A model generated the notes under the pieces. It ran no database searches and was not told where the DNA came from. It saw only the letters and a program-made list of their open reading frames with translations. Shown piece by piece: positions 1-8,634 of a stretch of DNA of 21,306 bases. Source of the DNA: a virus. The stretch lies in IMG/VR virus record IMGVR_UViG_3300029319_000613, positions 1 to 21,306 of that record; one strand, given 5' to 3'. Within the stretch, counting starts at the first letter, position 1, and each line of letters opens with the position of its first letter. The translations under genes were made by a program, and so were the position numbers.

Positions 1-2
1 AC

Positions 3-131
3 GTAGATGCAACTGGTAGTTCTGTTCAAGGAAATGGATCAGAAGCTGATCAGTTAGGTGGTTTGATTGCTTCTCTAGTGCAGGCAACTATAATTGATGA
101 ACAAAGGGCAGGAGGTTTATTAAATAGATAA
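3..131 (+). CDS. C-terminal end of probable tail tape-measure protein (partial)
   Basis: An open frame enters from the left edge and stops with TAA at 129-131. Only 42 residues are visible, ending in IIDEQRAGGLLNR. Its stop overlaps the next ATG by one base (TAATG), so the two genes are translationally coupled. In lambda-type tails the gene directly before gpM is H, the tape measure, and that position is the main reason for the call. The visible residues carry no diagnostic motif. It could also be a small tail gene unrelated to H. Confidence 0.5.
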   Translation, partial: VDATGSSVQGNGSEADQLGGLIASLVQATIIDEQRAGGLLNR

Positions 132-697
132 TGGCAACATTTCCATCAATAACTCCCACTTATGGGATGAGAAAACAAAGCAAACCAAAAGTAAGAGTTA
201 CTACACTTGGTGATGGTTATGAGTTCAGGGCTTTATATGGCCTTCCATTATCTCAAGACCCTAAAGTATATGATCTTACTTTTAACGTGTCTGAAACTAA
301 TGCGGATGTCATAGAAGCATTTTTAAGGAGTAGGGTTGCAGATCAGGCAAGTTTTACATTTACTCCACCAGCAGAAGGTTTTACAAAAACAGGTACATAT
401 TCGCAAAGTGGAACAACTGTAACTATTAGTATCACCTCACATGGCGTTGCTATAGGTGATGTCTTGACCATAGATTATACTTCTGGCAGCGCAACAGATG
501 GAACTTTTGTTGTTGCCTCATCTGCTGATTCAGACACTTTCACTGTAACTGCTGCTAGCTCTGCAACTAATAGTGGAAACGTATCAATTACTCTTTCTGG
601 GGCTGGTCAATATGTTTGTGATTCTTGGACAAAAACTATTCCTTATAACAACAGAGCAATAATAAACTGTTCTTTTAGAGAAGTATTTGAACCATAA
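131..697 (+). CDS. M: minor tail protein, lambda gpM family, with inserted beta domain
   Basis: Tail-tip subunit of the lambda gpM family (Phage_min_tail). The family pattern is split: residues 21-80 contain VRVTTLGDGYEFRA and the DLTF...AFL...ASFTFTPP segment, and residues 161-188 contain YVCDSWTKTIPYNNRAIINC and the terminal FREVFEP. Between them, residues about 89-154 form a Thr/Ser/Val-rich beta domain with a SHG...GD...DYTSGSATDG...DTFTVT pattern. Lambda gpM has no such insert (about 109 residues against 188 here). The same domain occurs in the gpL and gpJ genes downstream. The gene starts on the TAATG overlap with the preceding stop, and its own TAATG joins it to gpL. Confidence 0.85.
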   Translation: MATFPSITPTYGMRKQSKPKVRVTTLGDGYEFRALYGLPLSQDPKVYDLTFNVSETNADVIEAFLRSRVADQASFTFTPPAEGFTKTGTYSQSGTTVTISITSHGVAIGDVLTIDYTSGSATDGTFVVASSADSDTFTVTAASSATNSGNVSITLSGAGQYVCDSWTKTIPYNNRAIINCSFREVFEP

Positions 698-1515
698 TGG
701 CAGTTCCTACAAGCGCACTTCAAGGCTTAACAAATAAATCTATTATTGAGTTATATTCTGTTGAATTAAAACCTGACATTCATTATACAAAATCTGCAAA
801 AACAGCTACTTACAGTCAATCATCTACAACTATCACAATCACACTAAACAGTCATGGTTTTTCTGCTGGTTTGATTCTTAGCCTAGATTTTACTTCTGGA
901 AATGGAATTGATGGGATATATACAGTCCAAACAGTCGCAACAAATACTTTTACTGTTACTGGTACAACGTCACAGTCAACAAGCGGAAATGTTTCTTTTA
1001 ATGTAAATGCAACGATAACAGATCCTACTGTTTATTTATTTCACAGTGGAAATAATATGAAAGATAGTCTAGATATAATATGGCAAGCAAATACTTATTC
1101 AAGAATGCCTGTTAAAGCTGATGGTTTTAAATACTCTGGGAAAGGTAAACTGCCAAGACCAACTTTAACACTTTCAAATTTATTAGGAACAATTACTGCA
1201 ATATTACAACTAACAAATCAAACTACAGCATTGTCTGATCTTGCAGGGGCTAAAGTGACAAGGCGTAGGGCATTAAGCAAAGACCTTGATGAGGTAAATT
1301 TTCCATCTAATGTAAACCCATATAAAAGTGGTTCTGTTGATCCTTCTGCAGAGTTACCAAGAGAAGTTTATTTTGTTGAAAGAAAAACTATTGAAAATAG
1401 AAATATCGTACAATTTGAGCTTGTAAGTTCTTTTGATTTGTTTGGCCTATCCGCACCAAAAAAGCTTGTAACAAAAGATGACTTTGCAGGTGTTGGAACA
1501 TTTGTTAATTTTTAA
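697..1515 (+). CDS. L: minor tail protein, lambda gpL family, with inserted domain and no cysteines
   Basis: Tail-tip protein of the gpL family, identified from its place between gpM and gpK and from family-like stretches: IIELYSVEL near the N-terminus, GKGKLPRPTLTLSN (about 148-161) and ELPREVYFVERK...VQFELVSSFDLFGL (about 219-251). Residues about 38-101 are a second copy of the beta domain seen in gpM (SHG at 52-54, LDFTSG, NTFTVT, SGNVSF). The protein ends soon after the conserved core and has no cysteine, whereas lambda gpL has a cysteine-coordinated iron-sulfur cluster near its C-terminus. The next gene begins after 2 bases. Confidence 0.8.
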   Translation: MAVPTSALQGLTNKSIIELYSVELKPDIHYTKSAKTATYSQSSTTITITLNSHGFSAGLILSLDFTSGNGIDGIYTVQTVATNTFTVTGTTSQSTSGNVSFNVNATITDPTVYLFHSGNNMKDSLDIIWQANTYSRMPVKADGFKYSGKGKLPRPTLTLSNLLGTITAILQLTNQTTALSDLAGAKVTRRRALSKDLDEVNFPSNVNPYKSGSVDPSAELPREVYFVERKTIENRNIVQFELVSSFDLFGLSAPKKLVTKDDFAGVGTFVNF

Positions 1516-1517
1516 AT

Positions 1518-2225
1518 ATGTATTGGAAAGAATCTTTTACTAAATATGCAAAAGAACAAGCACCAGAAGAGGCTTGTGGTTTGTTGGCTATAATTAAAGG
1601 CAAAGAAACTTTTTGGCCTTGTAAAAATTTAGCAGAAGGAAAATTTGAGTTTTTTATTCTTGATCCTGATGATTGGGCAGAATGTGAAGATACTGGAGAA
1701 GTTATTGGAGTAATACATAGTCATCCTGTAGGGGCTGCAACACCATCAGATAATGACAGGGCAGCTTGTGAGCATTTAGGTTTTCCATATTTTATTTACA
1801 GTATTGAGCATGACCATTGGGAATCTTTTGAGCCTACAGGTTGGAAAGCACCGTCATTAATTGGTAGAAAATTTATCTGGGGCAAATATGATTGTTGGTC
1901 TATAGTTACAGATTGGTTTAAAGAAAATAAAAATATTAATATAAAATATTGGAAAAGACCAAAAAAAATAAAAGATTTTATAAATAATCCAGAATTTGAA
2001 TTTGCTTTGCCAAAATTAAACTTTGTAAAACAATCTAATATTAAAGATATAAAAGTTGGAGATGTTTTGCTTTTTCAATCTGTCACAGGCAATTTAAATC
2101 ATGTCGCTGTTTATATAGGTGATAATATGATACTGAATCATAATATAAAAGCATTGAGTTGTAGAGAACTTTTTGATTTAAGATACCAACAGGCACTTAG
2201 AGGAGTTTACAGATATGCAGCTTAA
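1518..2225 (+). CDS. K: tail-tip peptidase, gpK family (JAMM domain + NlpC/P60 domain)
   Basis: Two-domain enzyme of the lambda gpK type. The N-terminal JAB/JAMM metalloprotease domain (about 1-105) has the full signature: Glu18 in EEACGLL, then H67-S-H69, seven residues, S77, two residues, D80. The C-terminal NlpC/P60 cysteine peptidase domain (about 112-235) has Cys126 in YDCWS and His195 in NHVAVYIG, with His208 as a likely third catalytic residue. Such proteins are thought to process a tail protein and/or open peptidoglycan during tail assembly and infection. No separate endolysin is visible in this window, so this is its only recognisable potential cell-wall hydrolase. It overlaps gpI by 11 bases. 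Confidence 0.9.
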   Translation: MYWKESFTKYAKEQAPEEACGLLAIIKGKETFWPCKNLAEGKFEFFILDPDDWAECEDTGEVIGVIHSHPVGAATPSDNDRAACEHLGFPYFIYSIEHDHWESFEPTGWKAPSLIGRKFIWGKYDCWSIVTDWFKENKNINIKYWKRPKKIKDFINNPEFEFALPKLNFVKQSNIKDIKVGDVLLFQSVTGNLNHVAVYIGDNMILNHNIKALSCRELFDLRYQQALRGVYRYAA

Positions 2226-2826
2226 AAAAATAAAAGTTTATGGAAAATTAAGGCAATTTTTAGGAAAGTCATATTTTATGGCTGCTGTTAAATCACCGCA
2301 ACAGGCAATGAGTTTTTTGATTGCAAATTTTGAAGGAATACAAAAACATATGAATGATCAGATTTATAAGATAAAAATGGGCGGTAGGGTGATTACAGAA
2401 GAATATCTTTCAATGTCTGGTCAGGGTGATATACAAATTATTCCTATCGCAACAGGATCAATAATTAAAGGTATAATAGTTGGAATAGCTGCTGTTGCTG
2501 GTGCAGGTGCTGTTGGGGCTGCTGTTGGTGGTCTTTTAGGTTCAGCTTTGGTAGGCACTGTAGTTACTGCAGCATTAACAACTATTGGAACTTCAATGAT
2601 AATTGGAGGTGTTACAGAATTAATATCACCACAACCTCCAGTTCCTAATGTTTCAAGTGTTAGTGATTTTGATCCAGCTATAAGAGGTTCATATTCATTT
2701 AGTGGCATTCAGAACGTTAGTTCAAGTGGTGTTCCAGTTCCTATAATTTATGGTTCTGTATTTAGTGGCTCAATTATAATAAGTTCAGGAACAGATTCTA
2801 CTCAAGTAGTTAAGAGTATAACCTGA
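2215..2826 (+). CDS. I: tail assembly protein, gpI family
   Basis: Tail-tip assembly protein placed between gpK and gpJ as in lambda. The first 80 residues fit a ubiquitin-like fold (KKIKVYGKLRQFLG...AMSFLIANFEG...GDIQIIPIATGS). Residues about 81-136 are a long Gly/Ala/Ile/Val-rich hydrophobic stretch, typical of the family and probably one or two membrane-interacting segments. The C-terminal part contains PVPIIYGSVFSGSIIISSGTD, which resembles the conserved end of gpI proteins. The start overlaps the gpK end by 11 bases, and its TGA overlaps the gpJ start by one base (TGATG). Confidence 0.85.
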   Translation: MQLKKIKVYGKLRQFLGKSYFMAAVKSPQQAMSFLIANFEGIQKHMNDQIYKIKMGGRVITEEYLSMSGQGDIQIIPIATGSIIKGIIVGIAAVAGAGAVGAAVGGLLGSALVGTVVTAALTTIGTSMIIGGVTELISPQPPVPNVSSVSDFDPAIRGSYSFSGIQNVSSSGVPVPIIYGSVFSGSIIISSGTDSTQVVKSIT

Positions 2827-5800
2827 TGCCTAGATTAGTTGATGATCAATTATTTGGAACTGACAGAAAGGTAGTTGATCCTGATCTGATAGATGGTGGC
2901 CTTAGAAGTAAACAGTTTGCAACAGTATTAGATCTGTTAGGTTATGGAGAAATAGATTCGATAATAGATGCGGGTGGTGCTGGAACTAATACTTTCAGAA
3001 AAAATGTTTTTTTTGATGGTACACCATTACAAAACGCAAATGGCGAAGAGAATTTTTCTGATGTAGAAGTTTTTTTTAAAAATGGAGCGTCAAATCAAAC
3101 AGCATTACAGGAAATAAACGCAATAGAAAATACAGTTCCTGTTAGTGTTGAAGTTACAAATGCTTCCTCTGTAACAAGATCAATTACTGATTCTAACGTT
3201 GATAAGGTTAGAGTAACTATACAAATTCCATCTTTACAAGAATTTAAAGACAACGGAGATATTATTGGTGCTGAAGTAAAAATTTCAATAAGAATTACAG
3301 AAAACGATAGCACTATTCATAATCCTGTAGTTGAAGATGTAATAAATGGAAAAGCAACAAGTCCTTTTTTAAAAGATTATGAAATAAAGTTTGAAAAAAC
3401 AATGAGTTTTCCAGTTTCAATAACAGTTATTAGAAATACAGCAGATGGTACAGACACAAGATTACAAAACAAAACAAATTTTTTATCTTTTACAGAAATA
3501 AATACAGATACTAGTGCTTATCAAGGTTTTGCTTATGTTGCTGTAAGATTCAATGCACAGGAATTTCAGAGCTATCCAAAACGTATGTACAGGATTAAAG
3601 GAACTAAGATTCTTGTACCAAATGGAACGACAGTTGATAGCAATAATGGAAGGATTATATATCCTGATGATTATGTCTTTGATGGTACTTTTAAAACAAA
3701 TAAAGAATGGTGTGCAGATCCAGCATGGATTTTGTATGACATTTTGACAACAGATAAAGGTTTTGGTGGTACAGATGGTGTTATTGATGCGGACACATTA
3801 GATGTTTTCAGCTTTTATTCTGCTAGTGCTTATGCAAGTACTTTAATAACTGATCCAATAACAAATACAACTGAACCAAGATTTAGCTGCAATGTAATTC
3901 TTAATCAAAAAAATAATGCCTATTCCTTGATTAATGATTTATGTTCTGTGATGAACGCTATGCCATTTTACAGTAATGGATCATTACAAATATCTCAAGA
4001 TAGACCAATAAATATTTCAACAAATACATCTGATCCTCAATATATTTTTAATAATTCAAATGTAACAGAAGAAGGTTTTACTTATCAGGGTGTAGGACAG
4101 AGAACAAAATATACAGAAGTTGAGGTTGCTTATTTTGATAATGACACACAAAAAATAGATTTGGAACTTGTAACAACTGCTGATATAACAGCCTTGTCAG
4201 ATTCCATTTCTAAATTTGGTAGAACAAGAAAAACATTAAAAGCTTTTGCCTGTACATCAAGAGGTCAGGCAAATAGATTAGGTCGTTGGTTTTTGTACTC
4301 AAATTTAAGAGAATCTGAGGTGGTTTCTTTCACAACAACACTTGAAGCGGGTGTAATTGTAAGACCCTCTACAATTATTGCCATTGCAGATTCTTTAAGA
4401 GCGGGGGTTAGAAGAGGTGGGCGTATAAAATCTGTAACCAATACAACAACTATTGTTGTAGATGATGCAAATAATACTGATCTGACAACAGAAAATTCCG
4501 CTACATTATCAGTTGTTTTATCTGATGGTTCTGTTGAAAGTAGGTCAATAAGCTCAATAAGTGGAACAACAATTGTAGTTTCTTCTGCTTTTTCTTCGGC
4601 ACCTTTAGCAAACAGTGTTTGGGCGATTGAAAATACTTCTGTTGAGTTTCAGATTTATCGTGTTGTTTCCATTGAAGAAAAGAATGATTCTGAATATACA
4701 ATTACAGCAGTAATTCACGACACGAATAAATATGCACAAGTAGAAGATACTACTGTTGCTGCTAATCCAAGAACAATAACTACTTTATTAAATGAAAAAC
4801 CTTCTCCAAGTAATTTAACTGCAACAGAAGAAATTGTAGTTTTGAATGATAGGGCTGTTTCAAAAATATTTATTTCATGGCAACCAGTACAGGGTGTTAA
4901 GGAATATCTTGTTGAATTTCAGTATGAAAATGATAATCCTGAAAGAATAAGAGTCGCTAGGCCAAGTTTTGAGATATTTGAATCAAGGTTAGGTACATAT
5001 AAAATTGCTGTTAAATCTGTTAATACATTAGGTAAATTAAGTAGTGGTACTTCAAATTTTACATTTGTTGCTCAGGGAAAAACAGCTTTACCAGAAGATC
5101 CTTCAGGGTTAACAATAGAACCTGTTTCAGAGGATTTTGTCAGATTACGATTTAACCCTTCAACCTCTGTTGATGTTTTGCATGGTGGCACAATTTCAGT
5201 AAGACATACACCCTCTGTAGATAGGACAACAGCAACATTTCAAAATTCTACGGAAATAATTCCCAAACTTTCTGGGAATATTACAGAAACACTTGTCCCT
5301 TCATTAACGGGAACTTATAGCATCAAGTTTATTGATGATGGAGGACGTAAATCAGAAAATGCTGCAAGAGTAATAGTTACTCAACCAGATCCACAACCTC
5401 ATCAAGTTATTTTAACTGAAAGAGAAGATACAGACTCACCTCCATTCCAAGGGAACAAAGTAAAAACATTTTTTGATTCAGATTTAGATGGTTTATTACT
5501 AGATGGAACATTGCTAATAGATGATGTAACACAAAATATTGATGATTTATCTAATATTGATTTTGCTGGCCCAATTAACTCAAGTGGTTCATATGATTTT
5601 CAAAACATAGTTGATTTAGGAGCAATATTTAATCTTACTTTAAAAAGAAGATTTTTAACTTTTGGGATTTTACCAAATGATCTACTTGATTCAAGAACTG
5701 CAAATATAGATACATGGAGTGAATTTGATGGAGATTTAGCAGAAGATGTCAACGCAAAGATGTTAGTCGCGACAACTAATATAGATCCAGCAACTTCAGT

Positions 5801-6443
5801 TTCAGCTACTTATGAACAATCAGGAGTAACTATTACTATTAGTAAAACCTCTCATGGGTATTCTGTAGGAGATTTTGTTGTAATAGATTTTACGGCTGGT
5901 AGTGCAACAGATGGTAATTATGAAATTCAAACAGTGCCAAATGCAAACTCATTTACAGTAACAGCGAGTGTTAGTGCAACAATTTCAAGCGGTACTTCTT
6001 GCACTTACGGAGCAAACTTTACTCAGTTTAATATTTTTGCAAATGGAGAATATACAGCGAGAGGATATAAATTTAAATGTGAACTAGAATCAAATGATCC
6101 AGCACAAAATATTAAAGTAGAAGAATTAGGTTTTGAGGCAAGTATAAAACGTAGAACAGAAACCGTTAATACTGCTATTGCAAGTCAATGCGCAACAAAT
6201 AGTGCAGCTAAGACAGTAACATTTGGCGATCCATTTTTTGCTGGCACTGGATCTTTGGGAGGATCAACAACGGCATTTTTACCATCAATAGGAATTACTC
6301 TTGAAGGTGCTGTGTCTGGGGATTATTTTAAAATAACATCTGTTTCAGGAACACAATTTATCATAGAAACAAGAGACAAAAATGATGCTTTTAAAGATTT
6401 AAGTTTTAAATATACTGCAATTGGGTTTGGTAAAGGATCATAA
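2826..6443 (+). CDS. J: tail-tip attachment / host-specificity protein, gpJ family
   Basis: Central tail fibre of the tail tip, which in this family contacts the host receptor. At 1205 residues it matches the size of lambda gpJ (1132). The N-terminal hub region contains KQFATVLDLLGYGEI, YRIKGTKILVPNG and NAMPFYSNGSLQISQDRP, typical of the tip-attachment domain. Two fibronectin type III-like domains follow at about 656-745 and 752-850. Residues about 995-1060 are a third copy of the inserted beta domain found in gpM and gpL (SHGYSVGD...DFTAGSATDG...SFTVT). The last 90 residues (GDPFFAG...ITLEGAVSGDYFKIT...YTAIGFGKGS) look like the terminal domain common in such fibres. Receptor specificity probably lies in the C-terminal third. 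Confidence 0.88.
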   Translation: MPRLVDDQLFGTDRKVVDPDLIDGGLRSKQFATVLDLLGYGEIDSIIDAGGAGTNTFRKNVFFDGTPLQNANGEENFSDVEVFFKNGASNQTALQEINAIENTVPVSVEVTNASSVTRSITDSNVDKVRVTIQIPSLQEFKDNGDIIGAEVKISIRITENDSTIHNPVVEDVINGKATSPFLKDYEIKFEKTMSFPVSITVIRNTADGTDTRLQNKTNFLSFTEINTDTSAYQGFAYVAVRFNAQEFQSYPKRMYRIKGTKILVPNGTTVDSNNGRIIYPDDYVFDGTFKTNKEWCADPAWILYDILTTDKGFGGTDGVIDADTLDVFSFYSASAYASTLITDPITNTTEPRFSCNVILNQKNNAYSLINDLCSVMNAMPFYSNGSLQISQDRPINISTNTSDPQYIFNNSNVTEEGFTYQGVGQRTKYTEVEVAYFDNDTQKIDLELVTTADITALSDSISKFGRTRKTLKAFACTSRGQANRLGRWFLYSNLRESEVVSFTTTLEAGVIVRPSTIIAIADSLRAGVRRGGRIKSVTNTTTIVVDDANNTDLTTENSATLSVVLSDGSVESRSISSISGTTIVVSSAFSSAPLANSVWAIENTSVEFQIYRVVSIEEKNDSEYTITAVIHDTNKYAQVEDTTVAANPRTITTLLNEKPSPSNLTATEEIVVLNDRAVSKIFISWQPVQGVKEYLVEFQYENDNPERIRVARPSFEIFESRLGTYKIAVKSVNTLGKLSSGTSNFTFVAQGKTALPEDPSGLTIEPVSEDFVRLRFNPSTSVDVLHGGTISVRHTPSVDRTTATFQNSTEIIPKLSGNITETLVPSLTGTYSIKFIDDGGRKSENAARVIVTQPDPQPHQVILTEREDTDSPPFQGNKVKTFFDSDLDGLLLDGTLLIDDVTQNIDDLSNIDFAGPINSSGSYDFQNIVDLGAIFNLTLKRRFLTFGILPNDLLDSRTANIDTWSEFDGDLAEDVNAKMLVATTNIDPATSVSATYEQSGVTITISKTSHGYSVGDFVVIDFTAGSATDGNYEIQTVPNANSFTVTASVSATISSGTSCTYGANFTQFNIFANGEYTARGYKFKCELESNDPAQNIKVEELGFEASIKRRTETVNTAIASQCATNSAAKTVTFGDPFFAGTGSLGGSTTAFLPSIGITLEGAVSGDYFKITSVSGTQFIIETRDKNDAFKDLSFKYTAIGFGKGS

Positions 6444-6473
6444 ATATGTTTATATTTGAATTATAAACTATTA

Positions 6474-6479
6474 TATACT
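6474..6479 (+). promoter_or_regulatory. possible -10 element before the tail fibre gene
   Basis: The 57-base gap after gpJ is very AT-rich and holds TATACT at 6474-6479, 21 bases before the fibre ATG. No good -35 lies 16-18 bases upstream. AAAGG at 6487-6491 could serve as a weak ribosome site. It may be a phage late promoter or only an AT-rich spacer. Confidence 0.25.
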
Positions 6480-6500
6480 TATACAAAAAAGGTTTAAGTA

Positions 6501-7709
6501 ATGGCAACACATGATTATGTATTAGATAATGCCTCTGGTGCGGCATTTAGAACAGACTTAAATAATGCGTTAGCTGCAATCGTAAGTAATAACTCAAACA
6601 GTTCTAGTCCAGCTACTACATACGCTTATCAATGGTGGGCAGATACCACATCTGGTATTTTGAAACTTAGAAACTCTAGCAATAATGCATGGATTGATAT
6701 GCTCAATCTTGATGGTACTTTTGTTTTTGATTTAGAAGATGGAAGTGCTTCTGCACCCTCACTAAGGTTTGCAGACGATCTTGATACTGGGATATTTAGT
6801 GCTGCTGCTAATACTTTTAATGTGGCAACTTCTGGTACTGAAAGGATGGAGTTGTCAGCCTCTTCAACAATATTTAATGAAGATGGTCTAGATGTAGATT
6901 TTAGAATTGAAGGTGATTCTGAGGCAAATTTATTTTATCTTGATGCTGGTAATGACCGCATTGGTATTGGTCTTTCGACTCCACAAGTTTTATTACATTT
7001 AAATGGCACAAATGCAAGAATGCAGTTTACTGATAGCTCAACAGGCAGTGCTTCAGGTGATGGAGTTTTAGTAGGTTTAAATGGTGATGATGACTTTTTT
7101 ATTAATAATAGAGAATCTAGTAAACACATTTTATTTTTTACTGAAGGCGTTGAGCGTGTAAGAGTTTCGAATGGTGGGGGAGTTTTATTTCATCAATCAA
7201 CCAGTGGCACCCCCGGCTTTAGTAATACGACAACTGGTGCTGCTATAGAAAAAGTTTCTGGTTCGTGTTTATTTGTTTCGAGAGATGATCTTTTTTGTTG
7301 TCATTTGAATAGAAATAGCACAGGGACAATTCTACAATTTGCTAAATCTGGTAGTCAGGTAGGTTCAGTAACTACAGACGGCTCTGATGTTGCATATAAT
7401 ACTGGATCTTCTGACAGATCATTGAAAAAGAATTTTGAAACTTGGAATGAAAATACTTTAAATTTATTTAAAAATTTAAAACCCCAAAAATTTAATTTTA
7501 TATCTGAAGACGATACCGACACCAAACATAAAGGTTACATAGCACAAGATTTAGTTGATAGTTTTCCAGAAGCATATCCAAAAGATAATAGTGATAAATA
7601 TATGTTTAATCCTTCTGGTATGGTTGTTTATTTAATGAAAGCGTTACAAGAAGAAATTGTTAAAAGAGAAGCACTAGAAACAAGAATTGCAGCTTTGGAA
7701 GCTGCTTAG
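6501..7709 (+). CDS. tail fibre with C-terminal peptidase S74 intramolecular chaperone domain
   Basis: Probable receptor-binding or side tail fibre, 402 residues. The N-terminal half is Ser/Thr/Asn-rich with repeated beta motifs (SLRFADDLDTGIF, FYLDAGNDRIGIG, VGLNGDDDFFINN) typical of trimeric fibre shafts. From about residue 300 it has a peptidase S74 domain: SSDRSLKKN (Ser and Lys of the usual autocleavage pair), KPQKFNF, KGYIAQDLVDSFPEAY, and a terminal coiled coil (LMKALQEEIVKREALETRIAALEAA). In this family the chaperone trimerises the fibre and may cut itself off. Cleavage cannot be shown from sequence alone. The gene is separated from gpJ by an AT-rich gap and may have its own promoter. 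Confidence 0.88.
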   Translation: MATHDYVLDNASGAAFRTDLNNALAAIVSNNSNSSSPATTYAYQWWADTTSGILKLRNSSNNAWIDMLNLDGTFVFDLEDGSASAPSLRFADDLDTGIFSAAANTFNVATSGTERMELSASSTIFNEDGLDVDFRIEGDSEANLFYLDAGNDRIGIGLSTPQVLLHLNGTNARMQFTDSSTGSASGDGVLVGLNGDDDFFINNRESSKHILFFTEGVERVRVSNGGGVLFHQSTSGTPGFSNTTTGAAIEKVSGSCLFVSRDDLFCCHLNRNSTGTILQFAKSGSQVGSVTTDGSDVAYNTGSSDRSLKKNFETWNENTLNLFKNLKPQKFNFISEDDTDTKHKGYIAQDLVDSFPEAYPKDNSDKYMFNPSGMVVYLMKALQEEIVKREALETRIAALEAA

Positions 7710-7736
7710 TATCATTAGATAACTAGAATTTATTTT

Positions 7737-7943
7737 ATGACTTCACCTCAAGAAATTTATGACGAAACAAAAACTCGTCTTGATTTAAATATTGCAAAGG
7801 CACAGATACTTGAAAAAGAAATAAAAGAAAAAGTAGCAGAAAAAAACGCACTTATGCAACCAATTATGGAAGATCAGGGTGCATTAAAACAGTTTGCAAA
7901 ATTACCAGATGTTGTAACTGAAACTGTTCAAACAGTAGAATAA
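7737..7943 (+). CDS. small coiled-coil protein, unknown function
   Basis: A 68-residue, charged, helical protein (IAKAQILEKEIKEKVAEKNALMQPI), probably one coiled coil, with no signal peptide or catalytic motif. It begins 27 bases after the fibre gene and 29 bases before the next gene, in the same direction. I recall small helical proteins of this kind near tail fibre genes in marine phages, sometimes as fibre accessory proteins. That role is inferred only from position. Confidence 0.65.
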   Translation: MTSPQEIYDETKTRLDLNIAKAQILEKEIKEKVAEKNALMQPIMEDQGALKQFAKLPDVVTETVQTVE

Positions 7944-7972
7944 AAGTAAAATAAAACTAATCACTATTTATT

Positions 7973-8311
7973 ATGGCTGTAACTTGGGATGTACCTGCTT
8001 ACGATGGGGAAAAAACTGTTGGTTCTTTATCTGATGTAATAACAACTGTTCACTGGACTGCTAGTGATTCTGAAACCGTAGGTAGTGGTGATTCTGCTGT
8101 AACACACACAGGATCTAATTATGGTTCTGTAGGGCTTGCTGATGCTGATCCTGATTCGTTCATTGCCTTGGGTTCTGTTACAAGAGATAATTTAATTGCA
8201 TGGGCTAAAGCTGCTATTGGTTCTGATGAAGTAACAGCTATTGAAACAAGAATTGCTGCAGAAATAGCAGAATCAAAAACACCTACTAGATTTTCTGGTG
8301 TGCCTTCGTAG
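7973..8311 (+). CDS. conserved phage protein of unknown function (DUF7936-like)
   Basis: A 112-residue acidic protein beginning MAVTWDVPAYDG and containing VITTVHWTASDSE...ALGSVTRDNLIAWAKAAIGSDEVTAIETRIAAEI. A beta-rich N-terminal half is followed by a helix built on TRDNLIAWAKA. I recall this arrangement as a widespread small phage protein family of unknown function, common in cyanophages. No catalytic residues or membrane segments are apparent. It sits in the tail-end run of small genes and may be a virion or fibre-related component. The family assignment is from memory. Confidence 0.65.
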   Translation: MAVTWDVPAYDGEKTVGSLSDVITTVHWTASDSETVGSGDSAVTHTGSNYGSVGLADADPDSFIALGSVTRDNLIAWAKAAIGSDEVTAIETRIAAEIAESKTPTRFSGVPS

Positions 8312-8369
8312 TCATATAAGACATAATTAGGTACATTGGAGCAATTGTGGGGATAATAAGCAGACAAGA

Positions 8370-8375
8370 TATAAT
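8370..8375 (+). promoter_or_regulatory. possible -10 element in the 104-base gap before the small accessory genes
   Basis: The gap 8312-8415 holds a consensus TATAAT at 8370-8375, 41 bases before the ATG at 8416. The best -35 match is TTGTGG at 8345-8350 with a 19-base spacer, which is long and weak. A promoter for the 8416-9393 gene group is plausible but unproven. Confidence 0.3.
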
Positions 8376-8415
8376 TAATGTATGACTTATTGCTTTTAGT
8401 ATCGCGTTTTTGACC

Positions 8416-8634
8416 ATGTTTCAAAAAATTTGTCAGATAGCTTCATTGTTGTCTCTATTTCTTACCTTGTCAATGTTAGGCGGGTCATACTATGCTTTCC
8501 GCTTTGTTACTAGCGAACAGTTTAAGGCTAGAGTTATGAATGAGATTCTTGATAACGTATCTGGAATGATGCCAAAAGTATTAGACCAAGAGTTACCTAA
8601 AATAACAGGCCCATCAATGCCAGTAATAAAATGA
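8416..8634 (+). CDS. small single-helix membrane protein, cyanophage accessory type
   Basis: A 72-residue protein with an N-terminal hydrophobic segment (about residues 7-28, ASLLSLFLTLSMLGGSYYAF), then FVTSEQFKARVMNEILDNVSGMMPKVL and an end in PKITGPSMPVIK. I chose the ATG at 8416 over the TTG two codons upstream. The layout of one N-terminal helix followed by MMPK...LPK.TGPSMP closely matches my memory of a small conserved protein in marine cyanophages, function unknown. The first helix could be a signal anchor. Its TGA overlaps the next ATG (ATGA), so it is coupled to the zinc-ribbon gene. Confidence 0.7.
   Translation: MFQKICQIASLLSLFLTLSMLGGSYYAFRFVTSEQFKARVMNEILDNVSGMMPKVLDQELPKITGPSMPVIK

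Noticed and set aside
2421-2708. 95-codon open frame on the minus strand
   Set aside because: It is the antisense of the hydrophobic Gly/Ala/Ile/Val-rich part of gpI; its Pro/Ala/Thr-rich product is the expected shadow of such codons.
8119-8424. 101-codon open frame on the minus strand
   Set aside because: It runs antisense across the DUF7936-like gene and the gap after it; no start context, coupling or domain.
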